Shown piece by piece: positions 7,757 to 16,183 of a DNA stretch of 64,000 nt (position 1 is the stretch's first letter; every line of letters starts with the position of its first letter). This stretch comes from Fundidesulfovibrio magnetotacticus (GTDB lineage Bacteria > Desulfobacterota > Desulfovibrionia > Desulfovibrionales > Desulfovibrionaceae), in assembly GCF_013019105.1 (NCBI RefSeq), contig NZ_BLTE01000015.1, positions 54,008-118,007 of the forward strand. The letters are read 5' to 3'. The notes under the pieces were generated by a model. That model worked only from the letters and a program-made list of their open reading frames with translations, made no database searches and was not told the origin of the DNA. The position numbers and the translations under genes are program-made.

Positions 7757-9211
7757 ATGGTTTTCAGCTCCGCATCGTTCCTGTTCTATTTCCTGCCGCT
7801 GGTGCTGCTGCTCTATTATGTCGCCGCACCGACCCTGGGCCTGAGGAACCTGGTGCTGCTTTTGGCCAGCTTCGTCTTCTACGCCTGGGGCGAAGGCATC
7901 TACACCGTGGTGATGGCCATCTCCATCATTGCCAACTACTTCTTCGGGCTCTGGGTGCACAAGGCCCACCTCCGCTCTTCCGCCAAGCTCCAGATCGGCC
8001 TGGCCATCGCCTTCAACATCACCCTCCTGGTGATCTTCAAATACTGCAACTTCATCGTGGACAACCTCAATCTCTACGTGGCCGCTCCCCTGGGGCTTCG
8101 TCCCGTGGAGATCGGCAAGATCCACCTGCCCATCGGCGTGTCCTTCTACACGTTCCACTGCATCTCCTACCTCATGGACATCTACCGGGGGCAGACGCCG
8201 CCCAACCGCTCCCTGCCGCAGCTCTCGCTCTACATCTCGCTTTTTCCGCAGCTGGTGGCCGGTCCCATCATCCGCTACAAGGACATCGCCGACCAGCTCA
8301 CCCGGCGCACCGTCACCAGCGAGCGCTTCGCCTTGGGCATCAACCGCTTCGTGACGGGCCTGGGCAAAAAGGTGCTCATCGCCAACGTGCTGGCCCTGCC
8401 CGCAGACAAGATCTTCGGCATCCCCTCCGACCAGCTCACCACCCCGGTGGCCTGGCTGGGGCTGATCTGCTACGCCCTGCAGATCTACTTCGACTTCTCC
8501 GGCTACTCCGACATGGCCATCGGACTGGCGCATATGTTCGGGTTCAAGTTCATGGAGAACTTCAACTACCCCTACATCTCGCGCAGCATCCGCGAATTCT
8601 GGCGTCGCTGGCACATTTCGCTCTCCACCTGGTACCGCGACTACCTCTACATTCCCCTTGGCGGCAACCGCTGCTCTGAGGCGCGCGTCACCTTCAACCT
8701 CGTGCTCGTGTTCTTCCTGTGCGGCCTATGGCACGGGGCCAGTTGGTGCTTCGTGGTGTGGGGCCTCTACCACGGCTTCTTCCTGGGCCTGGAACGCTCG
8801 CGCTTCGGCAAATGGCTGGACGGCGCGTGGCGGCCCATCCCGCACGCCTACACCATCCTGGTGTTCCTCATCGGCTGGGTGTTCTTCCGGGCCACCTCGC
8901 TGGAACACGCCATGGCCTACATCAAGGCCCTGGCGGGCTTCACCGAGGCCTCGGGCAGGGAGTGGCACGTGGGGCTCTTCCTCAATCCCAAGGTGCTCAT
9001 TATGCTCTGCCTGGGCATTGTCGGCTCCATGCCCCTGATTCCCTGGCTGCGCGACCTGCGCCGCCATCGCCTGGAACGCGCCCCCAGCGTGGCCCTGGGC
9101 GCGGGAGTGGACGCCCTGGTCGGCCTCGTAGCCACGCCGGCGATTCTGTTGCTCTCGTGCATGGCCCTGGCCAGCGGCACCCACAACCCCTTCATCTACT
9201 TCCAGTTCTAG
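7757..9211 (+). CDS. MBOAT family O-acyltransferase (AlgI-like)
   Basis: 484-residue polytopic membrane protein with around eleven hydrophobic segments. The signature ends of AlgI-type MBOATs are visible: SASFLFYFLPLVLLLYY at the N-terminus, IYFDFSGYSDMAIGLA, EFWRRWHISLSTWYRDYLYIPLGG and LCGLWHGASWCFVVWG, the last with the conserved catalytic His. These proteins pass acetyl groups across the inner membrane for O-acetylation of an exopolysaccharide. AGGA precedes the ATG at 7757. The SGNH-fold partner begins three bases after the stop, so the two are cotranscribed. No polymerase or export genes for alginate are in the window, so the polymer is unknown. Confidence 0.92.
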   Translation: MVFSSASFLFYFLPLVLLLYYVAAPTLGLRNLVLLLASFVFYAWGEGIYTVVMAISIIANYFFGLWVHKAHLRSSAKLQIGLAIAFNITLLVIFKYCNFIVDNLNLYVAAPLGLRPVEIGKIHLPIGVSFYTFHCISYLMDIYRGQTPPNRSLPQLSLYISLFPQLVAGPIIRYKDIADQLTRRTVTSERFALGINRFVTGLGKKVLIANVLALPADKIFGIPSDQLTTPVAWLGLICYALQIYFDFSGYSDMAIGLAHMFGFKFMENFNYPYISRSIREFWRRWHISLSTWYRDYLYIPLGGNRCSEARVTFNLVLVFFLCGLWHGASWCFVVWGLYHGFFLGLERSRFGKWLDGAWRPIPHAYTILVFLIGWVFFRATSLEHAMAYIKALAGFTEASGREWHVGLFLNPKVLIMLCLGIVGSMPLIPWLRDLRRHRLERAPSVALGAGVDALVGLVATPAILLLSCMALASGTHNPFIYFQF

Positions 9212-9214
9212 GGC

Positions 9215-10411
9215 ATGCTCCGCAGCAAGGCGCACCACACCGAGACAGCCGTGCACCGGCTGACCATCGCGGGTTTCGTGCTGGCCATCTGCATCCCGTG
9301 CATGGCGCAGATTGCCGGTTACAATCCGGAGGTCCCCCTCCAGGAAGGCGAGAACCTCCCCCTTCCCGGACTCTCCTTCGACCTCCAGACCCTGGGGCAG
9401 ACCGTCTACAGCCTGCGTCGCAACTGGCTGGACCGCAACTTCGGCATACGCAAGACCCTCGTGCGCTGGCAGGCCCTCCTGGACGTGCGCTTCTTCGGGG
9501 CCTCCATGCCTTCGGACCCGGTGCTGGCCGGCAAGAACGGCTGGCTCTACCTGGCCCAGGAGAATCCCTCGCTCAACGTCATCTCGGACTACCGGGTCAT
9601 CGCCCCCCTCACGCCCGAACAACTGGCCGTGTGGGTGAAGGTGTTCACGTCCCGGCGCGACTGGCTGGCCGCACGCGGCATCCGCTACATGGTGGTGGTG
9701 GCCCCCAACAAGGCCAGCATTTACCCCGAGCACATCCCGGAACGCTTCAACAAAGCCAGGGACGTGAGCAAACTCGACCAGCTCTGCAGCGCTCTGGCCA
9801 ACGCGGACGTGGACGTGCTCGATCTGCGGCCCGCGCTTATGGAAGCCAAGACCAACGGCAAGGCCTATTACAGCACCGACAGCCACTGGACCCCTTTCGG
9901 GGCCTTCTTCGCCTACCGTGCCACAGCGGACCAGCTCAAACGCCACTTCCCGTCGCTGGAGCCCCTGCCGGGGACCGACTTCGCATTCTCCGAGCGCCCC
10001 GGGCTCAAGGGCGGGCTTTCCTACATGATCGCCCTGGGCGACATCTACGGGGAAAACGAGGTGATGGTCACGCCCAAGCGCCCTCTCAAGGCGCGGGAGG
10101 AATCCGGCGTCCGTGCCGAGCTCAACCACTTCCAGCCCCTTTCCACCTACTCCCAGGCCGACACTTCGCTCCCCAAGGCCGTGGTCTTCCGCGACTCTTT
10201 CCTGCACGAGATGATGCCCTTCCTGGCCGAGCACTTCTCGCGCATCCACCTAGTCTGGCCATATCCCACCAGTTCCAACAAGATCCGTGATTTCGACAGA
10301 GACGCCATCCTGCGCGAAAAACCCGACATCGTGATCGACGAATTCGTGGAGCGCTACTTCACCCAACCACCGCCGCCCTCGGCGCTCGAAACCCTCCCCC
10401 CCGCGCCATGA
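9215..10411 (+). CDS. AlgJ/AlgX-like SGNH O-acetyltransferase
   Basis: 398 residues, starting MLRSKAHHTETAVH followed by one N-terminal hydrophobic segment (TIAGFVLAICIPCMAQIAGY) that anchors or exports the protein. The periplasmic part shows the AlgJ/AlgX features: LDRNFGIRKTLVRWQALLD, NGWLYLAQ, the DSHWTPFGAFFAY block carrying the catalytic Asp-His pair, and VFRDSFLHEM with the nucleophile Ser. It would receive the acetyl group from the membrane partner encoded just upstream and place it on a polysaccharide. Its end overlaps the next gene by four bases (ATGA). Confidence 0.9.
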   Translation: MLRSKAHHTETAVHRLTIAGFVLAICIPCMAQIAGYNPEVPLQEGENLPLPGLSFDLQTLGQTVYSLRRNWLDRNFGIRKTLVRWQALLDVRFFGASMPSDPVLAGKNGWLYLAQENPSLNVISDYRVIAPLTPEQLAVWVKVFTSRRDWLAARGIRYMVVVAPNKASIYPEHIPERFNKARDVSKLDQLCSALANADVDVLDLRPALMEAKTNGKAYYSTDSHWTPFGAFFAYRATADQLKRHFPSLEPLPGTDFAFSERPGLKGGLSYMIALGDIYGENEVMVTPKRPLKAREESGVRAELNHFQPLSTYSQADTSLPKAVVFRDSFLHEMMPFLAEHFSRIHLVWPYPTSSNKIRDFDRDAILREKPDIVIDEFVERYFTQPPPPSALETLPPAP

Positions 10412-11055
10412 CCCCATCCTTCGAAGCCCCCCGCGCCATGCCCCCGGAAGAGTTGGCCTGCCTGCCCCGCGCCAGCTTCCTGGGCGACATCCTCGTCGCC
10501 GAAACGCCCCAGGAAACCCTCGACGCCCTCCAGCGGTTGGCAAACGACCGCGTCCTGGGCTTCGACACCGAGACGCGCCCCACCTTCAAGCGCGGCGTGT
10601 GCTACAACCCCTCGCTCATCCAGTTGGCCGGCGAGAACGTTGTGGTGCTCGTTCGGGCCGGAGGCTTCGGGGCCTGGGAAGCCCTGGCTGAGATTCTGGG
10701 AGACCGCAAGGTGATCAAGGCCGGCGTGGCCGTGCGCGACGACCTGGCCGCACTGGCCAAGATCGGGCCGGTGACGCCCAAGGCCTTCGAGGACGTAGGG
10801 GAATGGGCGCGCCGCGTGGGCTGGCCCGTGACGGGGTTGCGCAACCTGGCGGCCGCGCTCCTGGGGGTGCGGGTTTCCAAGAAGGCCCGCCTGACCAACT
10901 GGGAGGCCAAGGCCCTCTCCCCCGCGCAGGTCACCTACGCCGCCACCGACGCCTGGGTGAGCCGCAAACTCTTCCTGGCCATGAAGAAACTCCGGCTTCC
11001 AAAAAAAGATTCGTCCCTCTGCGCCCTGCCGGGTGACCGGCGTTCTCCCGGCTAG
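10408..11055 (+). CDS. 3'-5' exonuclease, RNase D-like (DEDDy)
   Basis: 215 residues consisting of a single DnaQ-like exonuclease domain. Exo I is LGFDTETRP, Exo II lies around VIKAGVAVRDDLAAL, and Exo III is VTYAATDAWVSRKLF, with the YxxxD pattern that puts it in the DEDDy group with RNase D and WRN. No HRDC domain follows, so it is a stand-alone exonuclease like many annotated as 3'-5' exonuclease domain 2 protein. The ATG overlaps the stop of the O-acetyltransferase gene, so it is translationally coupled to the glycan genes although the functions look unrelated. Confidence 0.88.
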   Translation: MTPSFEAPRAMPPEELACLPRASFLGDILVAETPQETLDALQRLANDRVLGFDTETRPTFKRGVCYNPSLIQLAGENVVVLVRAGGFGAWEALAEILGDRKVIKAGVAVRDDLAALAKIGPVTPKAFEDVGEWARRVGWPVTGLRNLAAALLGVRVSKKARLTNWEAKALSPAQVTYAATDAWVSRKLFLAMKKLRLPKKDSSLCALPGDRRSPG

Positions 11056-11499
11056 GCCTGGGAGTGGATCGCGCAGTTCGACGAATCCGAGGGGGCGCTC
11101 AGTCGCCCGGTATGGGAGGCGGGATTAACGATGGCTACCCTCCGCCGCGGTTGCAACGCCTGCCGAAGACCGCCCTCGGCATTGACTCCTTTGTACTCCC
11201 GCCGCCAGCGCGCGCAAGTTTTTTTTATCCAGGCGCGGCGCGCGCTTGGGCCACTCATCGTAAAAGTGTGAATGCTTTGGCGCATCTTCGCGCCACATTT
11301 TCGTAACGTTCCGTCAACGCTTGCGTTTCGCTTCCGCCCCGACCAGACGGCCCGGAAGGCGCTGAGGCGGAAGGTCCGCGCGCGCCCGGTCGTAGCCGGA
11401 AGTCCACGGGCGAAGTCCCCGCCGTTCGGGTGCGCCCTCGCGAACCCGCCCGCGCCATGCCTGGGGCAGGACTTGCCCTGGCCCCGTGCCGAAGGGTAC
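11056..11499. other. Intergenic region without recognised gene
   Basis: 444 bp between the exonuclease and the hydrolase. Open frames here lack ribosome sites and protein-like composition. There is a T8 run at about 11219-11226 beside alternating GC tracts, but no clean terminator. The stretch around 11250-11310 is more AT-rich and could hold a promoter. I recognise no known structured RNA. Confidence 0.4.
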
Positions 11500-11508
11500 G
11501 TGAGCCCC

Positions 11509-12300
11509 ATGGGTTACGAGAACGTCACGCTTCCCGACGGCTGCGTCCTGCACGTTTACGAGCGCGGCCAGGGCGGCACGCCGCTGCTCTTCGTGCACGG
11601 CAACAGCTGCGACCACACCTTCTTCGCCCCCCAGATCGAACACTTCGGGGACTCGCGGCGCGTGGCCGCACCGGACCTGCGCGGCCACGGGGCCTCGGAC
11701 AAGCCCCGGCTGGACTACACCTGCGCCCAACTGGCCGACGACATGGCCCGGACGGTCCACGCCCTGGGTCTCGGGCCCGTGGTGGCCGTGGGCCACAGCC
11801 TCGGCGGCTCGATCTGCCTGGAACTGGCCCGGCGACACCCCGCGCTCACCGCCGCCGTGGCCTGCCTGGACACCACCCTCCTGGCCCCGCTGGGCCGCCC
11901 CACGCGCATCCGCACGCTCCTGGAGGGGCTGCGCTCCCCGACCTGGCAGGGCTACGCCCGGCGCTACTTTGAAGCGGCCTTCGAGCCCACCGACGATCCC
12001 GCGCGGCGCGAGGCCATCCTGGAACGCATGCTGGATACGCCCCAGCATGTGGTGGCCAGCCTCTTCGAGCACTGGAGGGGAGCGGACGGGGAGGAAGCCC
12101 TACGCGGGCTGGAAGTTCCGCTGCTCTACGTGGCGGCCACGCGCCCGCGCACGGACCAGGAGCGCCTGCGCGAGGCCTGCCCCGGGGCGCTCTGGGCGCA
12201 GGTGGCCGGCTCGGGCCACTTCCTCACTCTGGAAGTGCCCGGGCAGGTCAACGCCATGCTGGAGCGGTTTCTCGCCCTGAACGGGCTATCAGCCGGTTGA
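11509..12300 (+). CDS. Alpha/beta hydrolase
   Basis: 263-residue alpha/beta-fold hydrolase. The oxyanion-hole motif LLFVHGNSCDHTFF, the strand-loop APDLRGHGASDKP, the nucleophile elbow VAVGHSLGGSICLELA (Ser in GHSLGG), an acidic position in the LLYVAATRPR region and the terminal His in GSGHFLTLE together give the usual triad. The substrate cannot be inferred; esterases and lactonases of this size share these motifs. The start is uncertain: the ATG at 11509 is used, but an in-frame GTG at 11500 lies close after GAAGGG. It stands alone, followed by an inverted-repeat element. Confidence 0.85.
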   Translation: MGYENVTLPDGCVLHVYERGQGGTPLLFVHGNSCDHTFFAPQIEHFGDSRRVAAPDLRGHGASDKPRLDYTCAQLADDMARTVHALGLGPVVAVGHSLGGSICLELARRHPALTAAVACLDTTLLAPLGRPTRIRTLLEGLRSPTWQGYARRYFEAAFEPTDDPARREAILERMLDTPQHVVASLFEHWRGADGEEALRGLEVPLLYVAATRPRTDQERLREACPGALWAQVAGSGHFLTLEVPGQVNAMLERFLALNGLSAG

Positions 12301-12404
12301 AAAATCCTCGCTGGCTGCGTTGCAGGGAAAAAGCCAACCCCTCACGTATGGGAAATACGCTTCGGGCCTGGCTTTTTCCCCGCGCCTTGCCAGCGAGTTT
12401 TTTG
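12298..12404. repeat. Large imperfect inverted-repeat element
   Basis: The left arm (about 12300-12335, AAAATCCTCGCTGGCTGCG then GGGAAAAAGCC) and right arm (about 12370-12404, GGCTTTTTCCCCGCGCC then CAGCGAGTTTTTT) are near-perfect reverse complements, so an RNA from either strand would fold into a long hairpin with a roughly 34-nt loop. It sits between two convergent genes and ends in T runs, so it may double as a bidirectional terminator. It resembles dispersed palindromic intergenic elements rather than a simple terminator. Confidence 0.7.
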
Positions 12405-12439
12405 AACAGGCTGCAAGAATCGACTTTTTCAACGGGCTA

Positions 12440-13105
12440 CTATGAGCTGCGCACGGCGTCCATGATGCGCTCGAACACCTGATGGAGCGTGAGCTCCGAG
12501 GTGTCCACGATCACGGCGTCAGGGGCAGGGACGAGCGGGGCAACGGGGCGCTCGCGGTCCAGGCGGTCGCGCTCGCGGATGGCCTGCTCGATGGCCGCCG
12601 CGTCGGCGGCCTGGCCCATGGCTTCCAGCTGGCGCACGCGGCGCAGGGCGCGCACCCGGGGGCTCGCGTCCAGGAAGAACTTGCGACGCGCCGCAGGGAA
12701 GACCACCGTGCCCATGTCGCGCCCTTCGGCCACCAGGGAGGTCCCCAGCCCCAGGGAGCGCTGCACCTGGAGCTGGCGCGCGCGCACCTCGGGCCGCACG
12801 GCCAGGAGCGAAGCCCAGCGCCCCACCTCCTCGGTGCGCACCTCGTCGCCCACGGCCGCGCCGTTGCATAGGAGCGTGGAGCAGTCGCCCACGCCCGTGA
12901 GGCCGAAGACGATGCCCGGCAGCCTGGCCTCCAGCTCCGCTCCGGAGAGGTCCCACGCGCCCTCGCCCAGGGCCAGGGCCGTGGCCCGGAACATGGCCCC
13001 GGTATCCAGGTAGGCGATGCCCAGGGCCTGGGCCGTCATGCGGGCCAGGGTGGACTTGCCCACCCCGGCCGGCCCGTCCATGGTGACGACTAGCGGCTCA
13101 GCCAT
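12440..13105 (-). CDS. cmk: Cytidylate kinase
   Basis: 221 residues. Cmk phosphorylates CMP and dCMP with ATP. The P-loop is MDGPAGVGKSTLARMTA, followed by YLDTGAMFRATAL, the CMP-specific insert, VAEGRDMGTVVFP, and RERDRLDRERPVAPL with the conserved Arg/Asp residues of the LID region. Length matches the family. The ATG at 13105 overlaps the end of hisC by eight bases, making it the last gene of a usp-hisC-cmk operon. Confidence 0.95.
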   Translation of the reverse strand: MAEPLVVTMDGPAGVGKSTLARMTAQALGIAYLDTGAMFRATALALGEGAWDLSGAELEARLPGIVFGLTGVGDCSTLLCNGAAVGDEVRTEEVGRWASLLAVRPEVRARQLQVQRSLGLGTSLVAEGRDMGTVVFPAARRKFFLDASPRVRALRRVRQLEAMGQAADAAAIEQAIRERDRLDRERPVAPLVPAPDAVIVDTSELTLHQVFERIMDAVRSS

Positions 13106-14207
13106 GGTTCCCCAGCACCTCTTCCAGGGCCTGGACGAATGCCCGGTTCTCCGGATCGCTGCCGATGGACACGCGCAGGCACGCGGGCATGCCGTAGCTG
13201 GCCAGAGGCCGGATGATGATCCCCCGGGCCAGCAGCGCCTGAAAGACGCCCTGGGCGTCGGTCGGCGGCGTGAAGAGGATGAAATTGGCCATGGAGGGGC
13301 TGGGGCGGCAGCCCAGGCGCTCCAGCTCGGCGTGCAGGTAGGCGCGCCCCTTGCGCACCGCCTCCAGGGAGGCGAGGCGGAAGTGGTTGTCTTCCAGGGC
13401 GGCCATGCCCGCGGCCTCGGCCAGCAGGTTCACGCTGAAGGGCAGGCGCACCCGCAGCAGGTAGTCGGCCAGCCAGACGGGCATGGCCCCGAAGCCCAGG
13501 CGCAGCCCGGCCAGTCCGTGCAGCTTGGAGAAGGTGCGCAGAACCGCCACGTTGGGCAGGCTGTCCAGCCTGCCCAGCACGGAGTGCTCCTCCTCGGGCT
13601 CGGCGAACTCCACGTAGGCCTCGTCCACCACCAGGAGCGCCCGGGGGGGCAGGGCCTTGGCCAGGTAGGCCAGCTCGGCGGCCTTCACCGCGTGCCCCGA
13701 GGGGTTGTCCGGGTTGGTGACGAACACCAGGGCGGTGTTCTCGTCGCACAGGGCCAGAAGCTCCTCGAAGGGGAAGCTGAAGTCCTGGCGCAGGGGGGCC
13801 TGGCGCATCTCCACGCCGCAGAGCTTGGCCTGGAGGCGGTAGATGCTGAAGCAGGGCTGGAAGGCCACCACGTTGTCCACGCCGGGGCGGGCCTTCACGC
13901 GCAGCATCAGGTCGATGATCTCATCGGAGCCGTTGCCCGGCACGATGCGCGCGGGATCGACGCCGTGGAAATCAGCGATGGCGCGCACGAGCCTGGGGTT
14001 GCCCGACTGGGGGTAGCGGAAGACGCTCTCGGAACGGCGCGCGAGCACGCGGCGCACCAGCGGCGAGGCCCCCAGGGGGTTCTCGTTGCTGGCGAGCTTG
14101 ATCACGTTGGCCAGCCCGTGGCGCTCCCGGATCTCGTCGATGGAAAGGCCCGGCGAATAGGGAGTGAACTCCAGCACTTCGGGGCGCAGCGTGTCGCGCG
14201 GGTCCAT
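13098..14207 (-). CDS. hisC: Histidinol-phosphate aminotransferase
   Basis: 369-residue PLP enzyme converting imidazole-acetol phosphate and glutamate to histidinol phosphate in histidine synthesis. Class I/II aminotransferase motifs: KLASNENPLGASP, FVTNPDNPSGH, LLVVDEAYVEFA and the PLP lysine in LRTFSKLHGLAGLRLG, with the C-terminal Arg in CLRVSIGSDPENRAF. The ATG overlaps the stop of the upstream usp gene by one base (TGATG), and its own end overlaps cmk. HisG is encoded about 39 kb away in the window, so the histidine genes are dispersed. Confidence 0.95.
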   Translation of the reverse strand: MDPRDTLRPEVLEFTPYSPGLSIDEIRERHGLANVIKLASNENPLGASPLVRRVLARRSESVFRYPQSGNPRLVRAIADFHGVDPARIVPGNGSDEIIDLMLRVKARPGVDNVVAFQPCFSIYRLQAKLCGVEMRQAPLRQDFSFPFEELLALCDENTALVFVTNPDNPSGHAVKAAELAYLAKALPPRALLVVDEAYVEFAEPEEEHSVLGRLDSLPNVAVLRTFSKLHGLAGLRLGFGAMPVWLADYLLRVRLPFSVNLLAEAAGMAALEDNHFRLASLEAVRKGRAYLHAELERLGCRPSPSMANFILFTPPTDAQGVFQALLARGIIIRPLASYGMPACLRVSIGSDPENRAFVQALEEVLGNHG

Positions 14208-14662
14208 CAATCCTCGTCCTTGTGTTCCGGGCGGATGGTCAGCACCGGGCATTTGGAGCTTTTCACGATCTTTTCCGCCACCGATCCGAAGAGGATGCGG
14301 TCGATGCCGGTGCGGCCGTGGGTGCCCATGATGATCAGGTCGGCGTCCTCGTCCTCGGCCATGTTGAGGATCTCCTCGGCGGGGTAGCCCACGAGCACCT
14401 TGCCGGTGGCGTCGGCGCCCTTGAAGTGGGCGTCGAGGTAGGCCTGCATGCTGGAGTCCGCCCCGGAGACGATCTCGCCCACGAAGGCCTCGATGGAGCT
14501 GGGCGGCACGTGGAAGCCTACGTACTGCGACAGCGACGGGGCCACGTAGACGCAGATCAGTTTCGCCCCCGTGCACCGCGCCAGCGACACGGCGTAATCG
14601 GCGAGCTTGGGGCTGTGGTCGGAGAAATCGACCGCGCAGAGAATCTTCTTGAAATCGGCCAT
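14207..14662 (-). CDS. Universal stress protein (UspA family, ATP-binding type)
   Basis: 151 residues starting MADFKKILCAVDFSDHS after a GGAGG site. The ATP-binding signature is present near the C-terminus as GTHGRTGIDRILFGSVAEKIV (G-2x-G-9x-G-S), so it belongs to the nucleotide-binding Usp group. It is the first gene of the usp-hisC-cmk operon on the minus strand. Usp proteins help survival in starvation or redox stress, but the link to the two metabolic genes is only positional. Confidence 0.9.
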   Translation of the reverse strand: MADFKKILCAVDFSDHSPKLADYAVSLARCTGAKLICVYVAPSLSQYVGFHVPPSSIEAFVGEIVSGADSSMQAYLDAHFKGADATGKVLVGYPAEEILNMAEDEDADLIIMGTHGRTGIDRILFGSVAEKIVKSSKCPVLTIRPEHKDED

Positions 14663-14895
14663 GGCCGCCTCCAATGGTTCGCGTTGTCCGAACCCTGAGT
14701 GTAGCCGCACGGGGCGAGGATAGACAAGGGGTTTCCCCTGGACTACTGAGGGGAAAGGCTCGCGGCGGGGTCACTTGCGCCCAGGCCTGGAGTTTTGCCC
14801 GCTTCGGCCGATCGGGAAAAAGCCCGGCGGCAAAAACTTCCGGGTGCGAAGCTTCGCATAGTTCATGATTTCGCATGGTTGACAAAATTCACGTA

Positions 14896-14912
14896 TTGGC
14901 AAGGCCTTTGCT
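14896..14912 (+). promoter_or_regulatory. Sigma-54 (RpoN) promoter
   Basis: TTGGCAAGGCCTTTGCT fits the -24/-12 consensus TGGCACR-N4-TTGCW with one mismatch, and the invariant GG and GC are exactly ten bases apart. The start of transcription would be near 14924, thirty bases before the ATG at 14954. The sequence stands out as AT-richer than its surroundings. Confidence 0.75.
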
Positions 14913-14953
14913 ATGCAGAGCCCAGGAACACGTCAGGGCGAGGAGATGCGCCG

Positions 14954-15436
14954 ATGAAGATTCAACCGGACCAGATCGTCCCCATCCAACAGACGGGAAA
15001 GGTTCAGTCCAGCAGGTCCACCCAGGCCGGGAACTTCGGAGACATCCTGGCCAGGGAGGTGGAGAGCGGGCAGCAGGCGGCACGGACCGCCCCGCCCCCC
15101 CTGCTCTCGGGCATGGCGGGACTGACCCAGGCCATGGCGGCCCAGGCCGCCGCGCCGGCCGCCGGGGTGGCGAACGAAAGGCAGGCGGTCATGGAAAACG
15201 TGGACAGCATTCTCAACCAATGGGAAAAATATTCCGACGCCCTGGCCAGCGGCGGCTCCGCCCAACTGCGCCAGGCTTACGGAACCCTCGAAACCATCCA
15301 GAGCGGCGTGAAAAAGCTCAAGGACGAGCACCCTGGCCTGGACGGGCACAGCCCGGAACTCTCTTCGCTGGTCAACGAACTGGATGTCCTGGCCGCGACG
15401 GAACAGATCAAGTTCAACAGGGGCGACTACCTCTAG
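14954..15436 (+). CDS. Hypothetical protein, 160 aa, RpoN-controlled
   Basis: Starts MKIQPDQIVPIQQTGKVQ with AGGAG in front of the ATG. The first 90 residues are Ala/Gln/Pro-rich and probably disordered; the C-terminal half is helical (VMENVDSILNQWEKYSDAL, then LETIQSGVKKLKDEHP and LSSLVNELDVLAATEQIKF). No signal peptide. The near-consensus sigma-54 promoter just upstream is typical for flagellar or related surface genes in this group of bacteria, and a small helical protein with a disordered head would fit a flagellar regulator or chaperone. That is inference; I do not recognise the family. Confidence 0.7.
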   Translation: MKIQPDQIVPIQQTGKVQSSRSTQAGNFGDILAREVESGQQAARTAPPPLLSGMAGLTQAMAAQAAAPAAGVANERQAVMENVDSILNQWEKYSDALASGGSAQLRQAYGTLETIQSGVKKLKDEHPGLDGHSPELSSLVNELDVLAATEQIKFNRGDYL

Positions 15437-15471
15437 CACGGGCTCGCCCCGGCCCTGACGCATCCGGTCCT

Positions 15472-16146
15472 TCAACCCGGGGCTCCGCCCTCCCACAGGG
15501 GGACGTGGCGGGGCCCCGGGGGACGACTTCCCCCCGCGCTCCCCGCGCCGACTCCCGGCACGACGCCCTGCGTTCCGCCACCGCCAACCGCGCCATGCCG
15601 CACCGGCCCGACGCTCACCGCGCCACGCCCGGCGGCATAAGACCGCCACAACACCATCCGCTCCATGCGGACCGCCTCCCAGCGCGCCGCCTCCAGGGCC
15701 TCCAGCGCGGGGCGCCACGCGGCGGACGGGGCGGCCCCCTTGGCCCTGGCCACCGTGAGGTGCGCCGCGAACGCGCGCGCCTCGGGCGCGAAGCCCAAGG
15801 GCGCGAGCGCCTGCTTCACCGCGCGCGCCAAGGCCGCGCACTCAGGCCCGCCCAGCGCGAGCCCCGCCCAGAGCACCCGGGGCGCGCCGCGCTCCGGGAA
15901 CGTCCCGGCCCCGCCCGGGCGCAGGGTGAAGGCCTCCCAGGCGACGCCTTCCAGCGCCGCCTTCAGGGACGGAATGCGCTCCAGGGGCGTGTCGCCAAGG
16001 AATTTGAGCGTCAGGTGCCACTCCCCGGGCCTGGTCCAGGCGCAGGGGACCGGGGACAGGGGCTCAAGCACGCGCCGCAGGGCCGCCAGACCATCGCGCA
16101 GCACGGGCGGCAGGGGCAGGCCCACGAAGAGGCGCGCCGCGTCCAT
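15472..16146 (-). CDS. thpR: RNA 2',3'-cyclic phosphodiesterase, C-terminally extended
   Basis: 224 residues of the 2H phosphoesterase superfamily (LigT/ThpR), which opens 2',3'-cyclic phosphates on RNA ends. The two catalytic motifs are EWHLTLKFLG and FAAHLTVARAKG. The start MDAARLFVGLPLPP is the conserved family N-terminus. The family normally ends soon after the strand beginning RMVLWRS (about 180 residues); here the frame continues through about 50 Gly/Pro-rich residues with no domain character. The tail may come from a frameshift or lost stop near 15620. It converges with the gene at 14954. Confidence 0.85.
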   Translation of the reverse strand: MDAARLFVGLPLPPVLRDGLAALRRVLEPLSPVPCAWTRPGEWHLTLKFLGDTPLERIPSLKAALEGVAWEAFTLRPGGAGTFPERGAPRVLWAGLALGGPECAALARAVKQALAPLGFAPEARAFAAHLTVARAKGAAPSAAWRPALEALEAARWEAVRMERMVLWRSYAAGRGAVSVGPVRHGAVGGGGTQGVVPGVGAGSAGGSRPPGPRHVPLWEGGAPG

Positions 16147-16183
16147 GCGTGACAGACGTACCGGGGGTCGGAGCGCGGGCCGC

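Noticed and set aside
8726..10249. 507-codon minus-strand frame over the AlgI/AlgJ-like genes
   Set aside because: Shadow of two convincing plus-strand genes; Gly/His/Val-rich with no domain.
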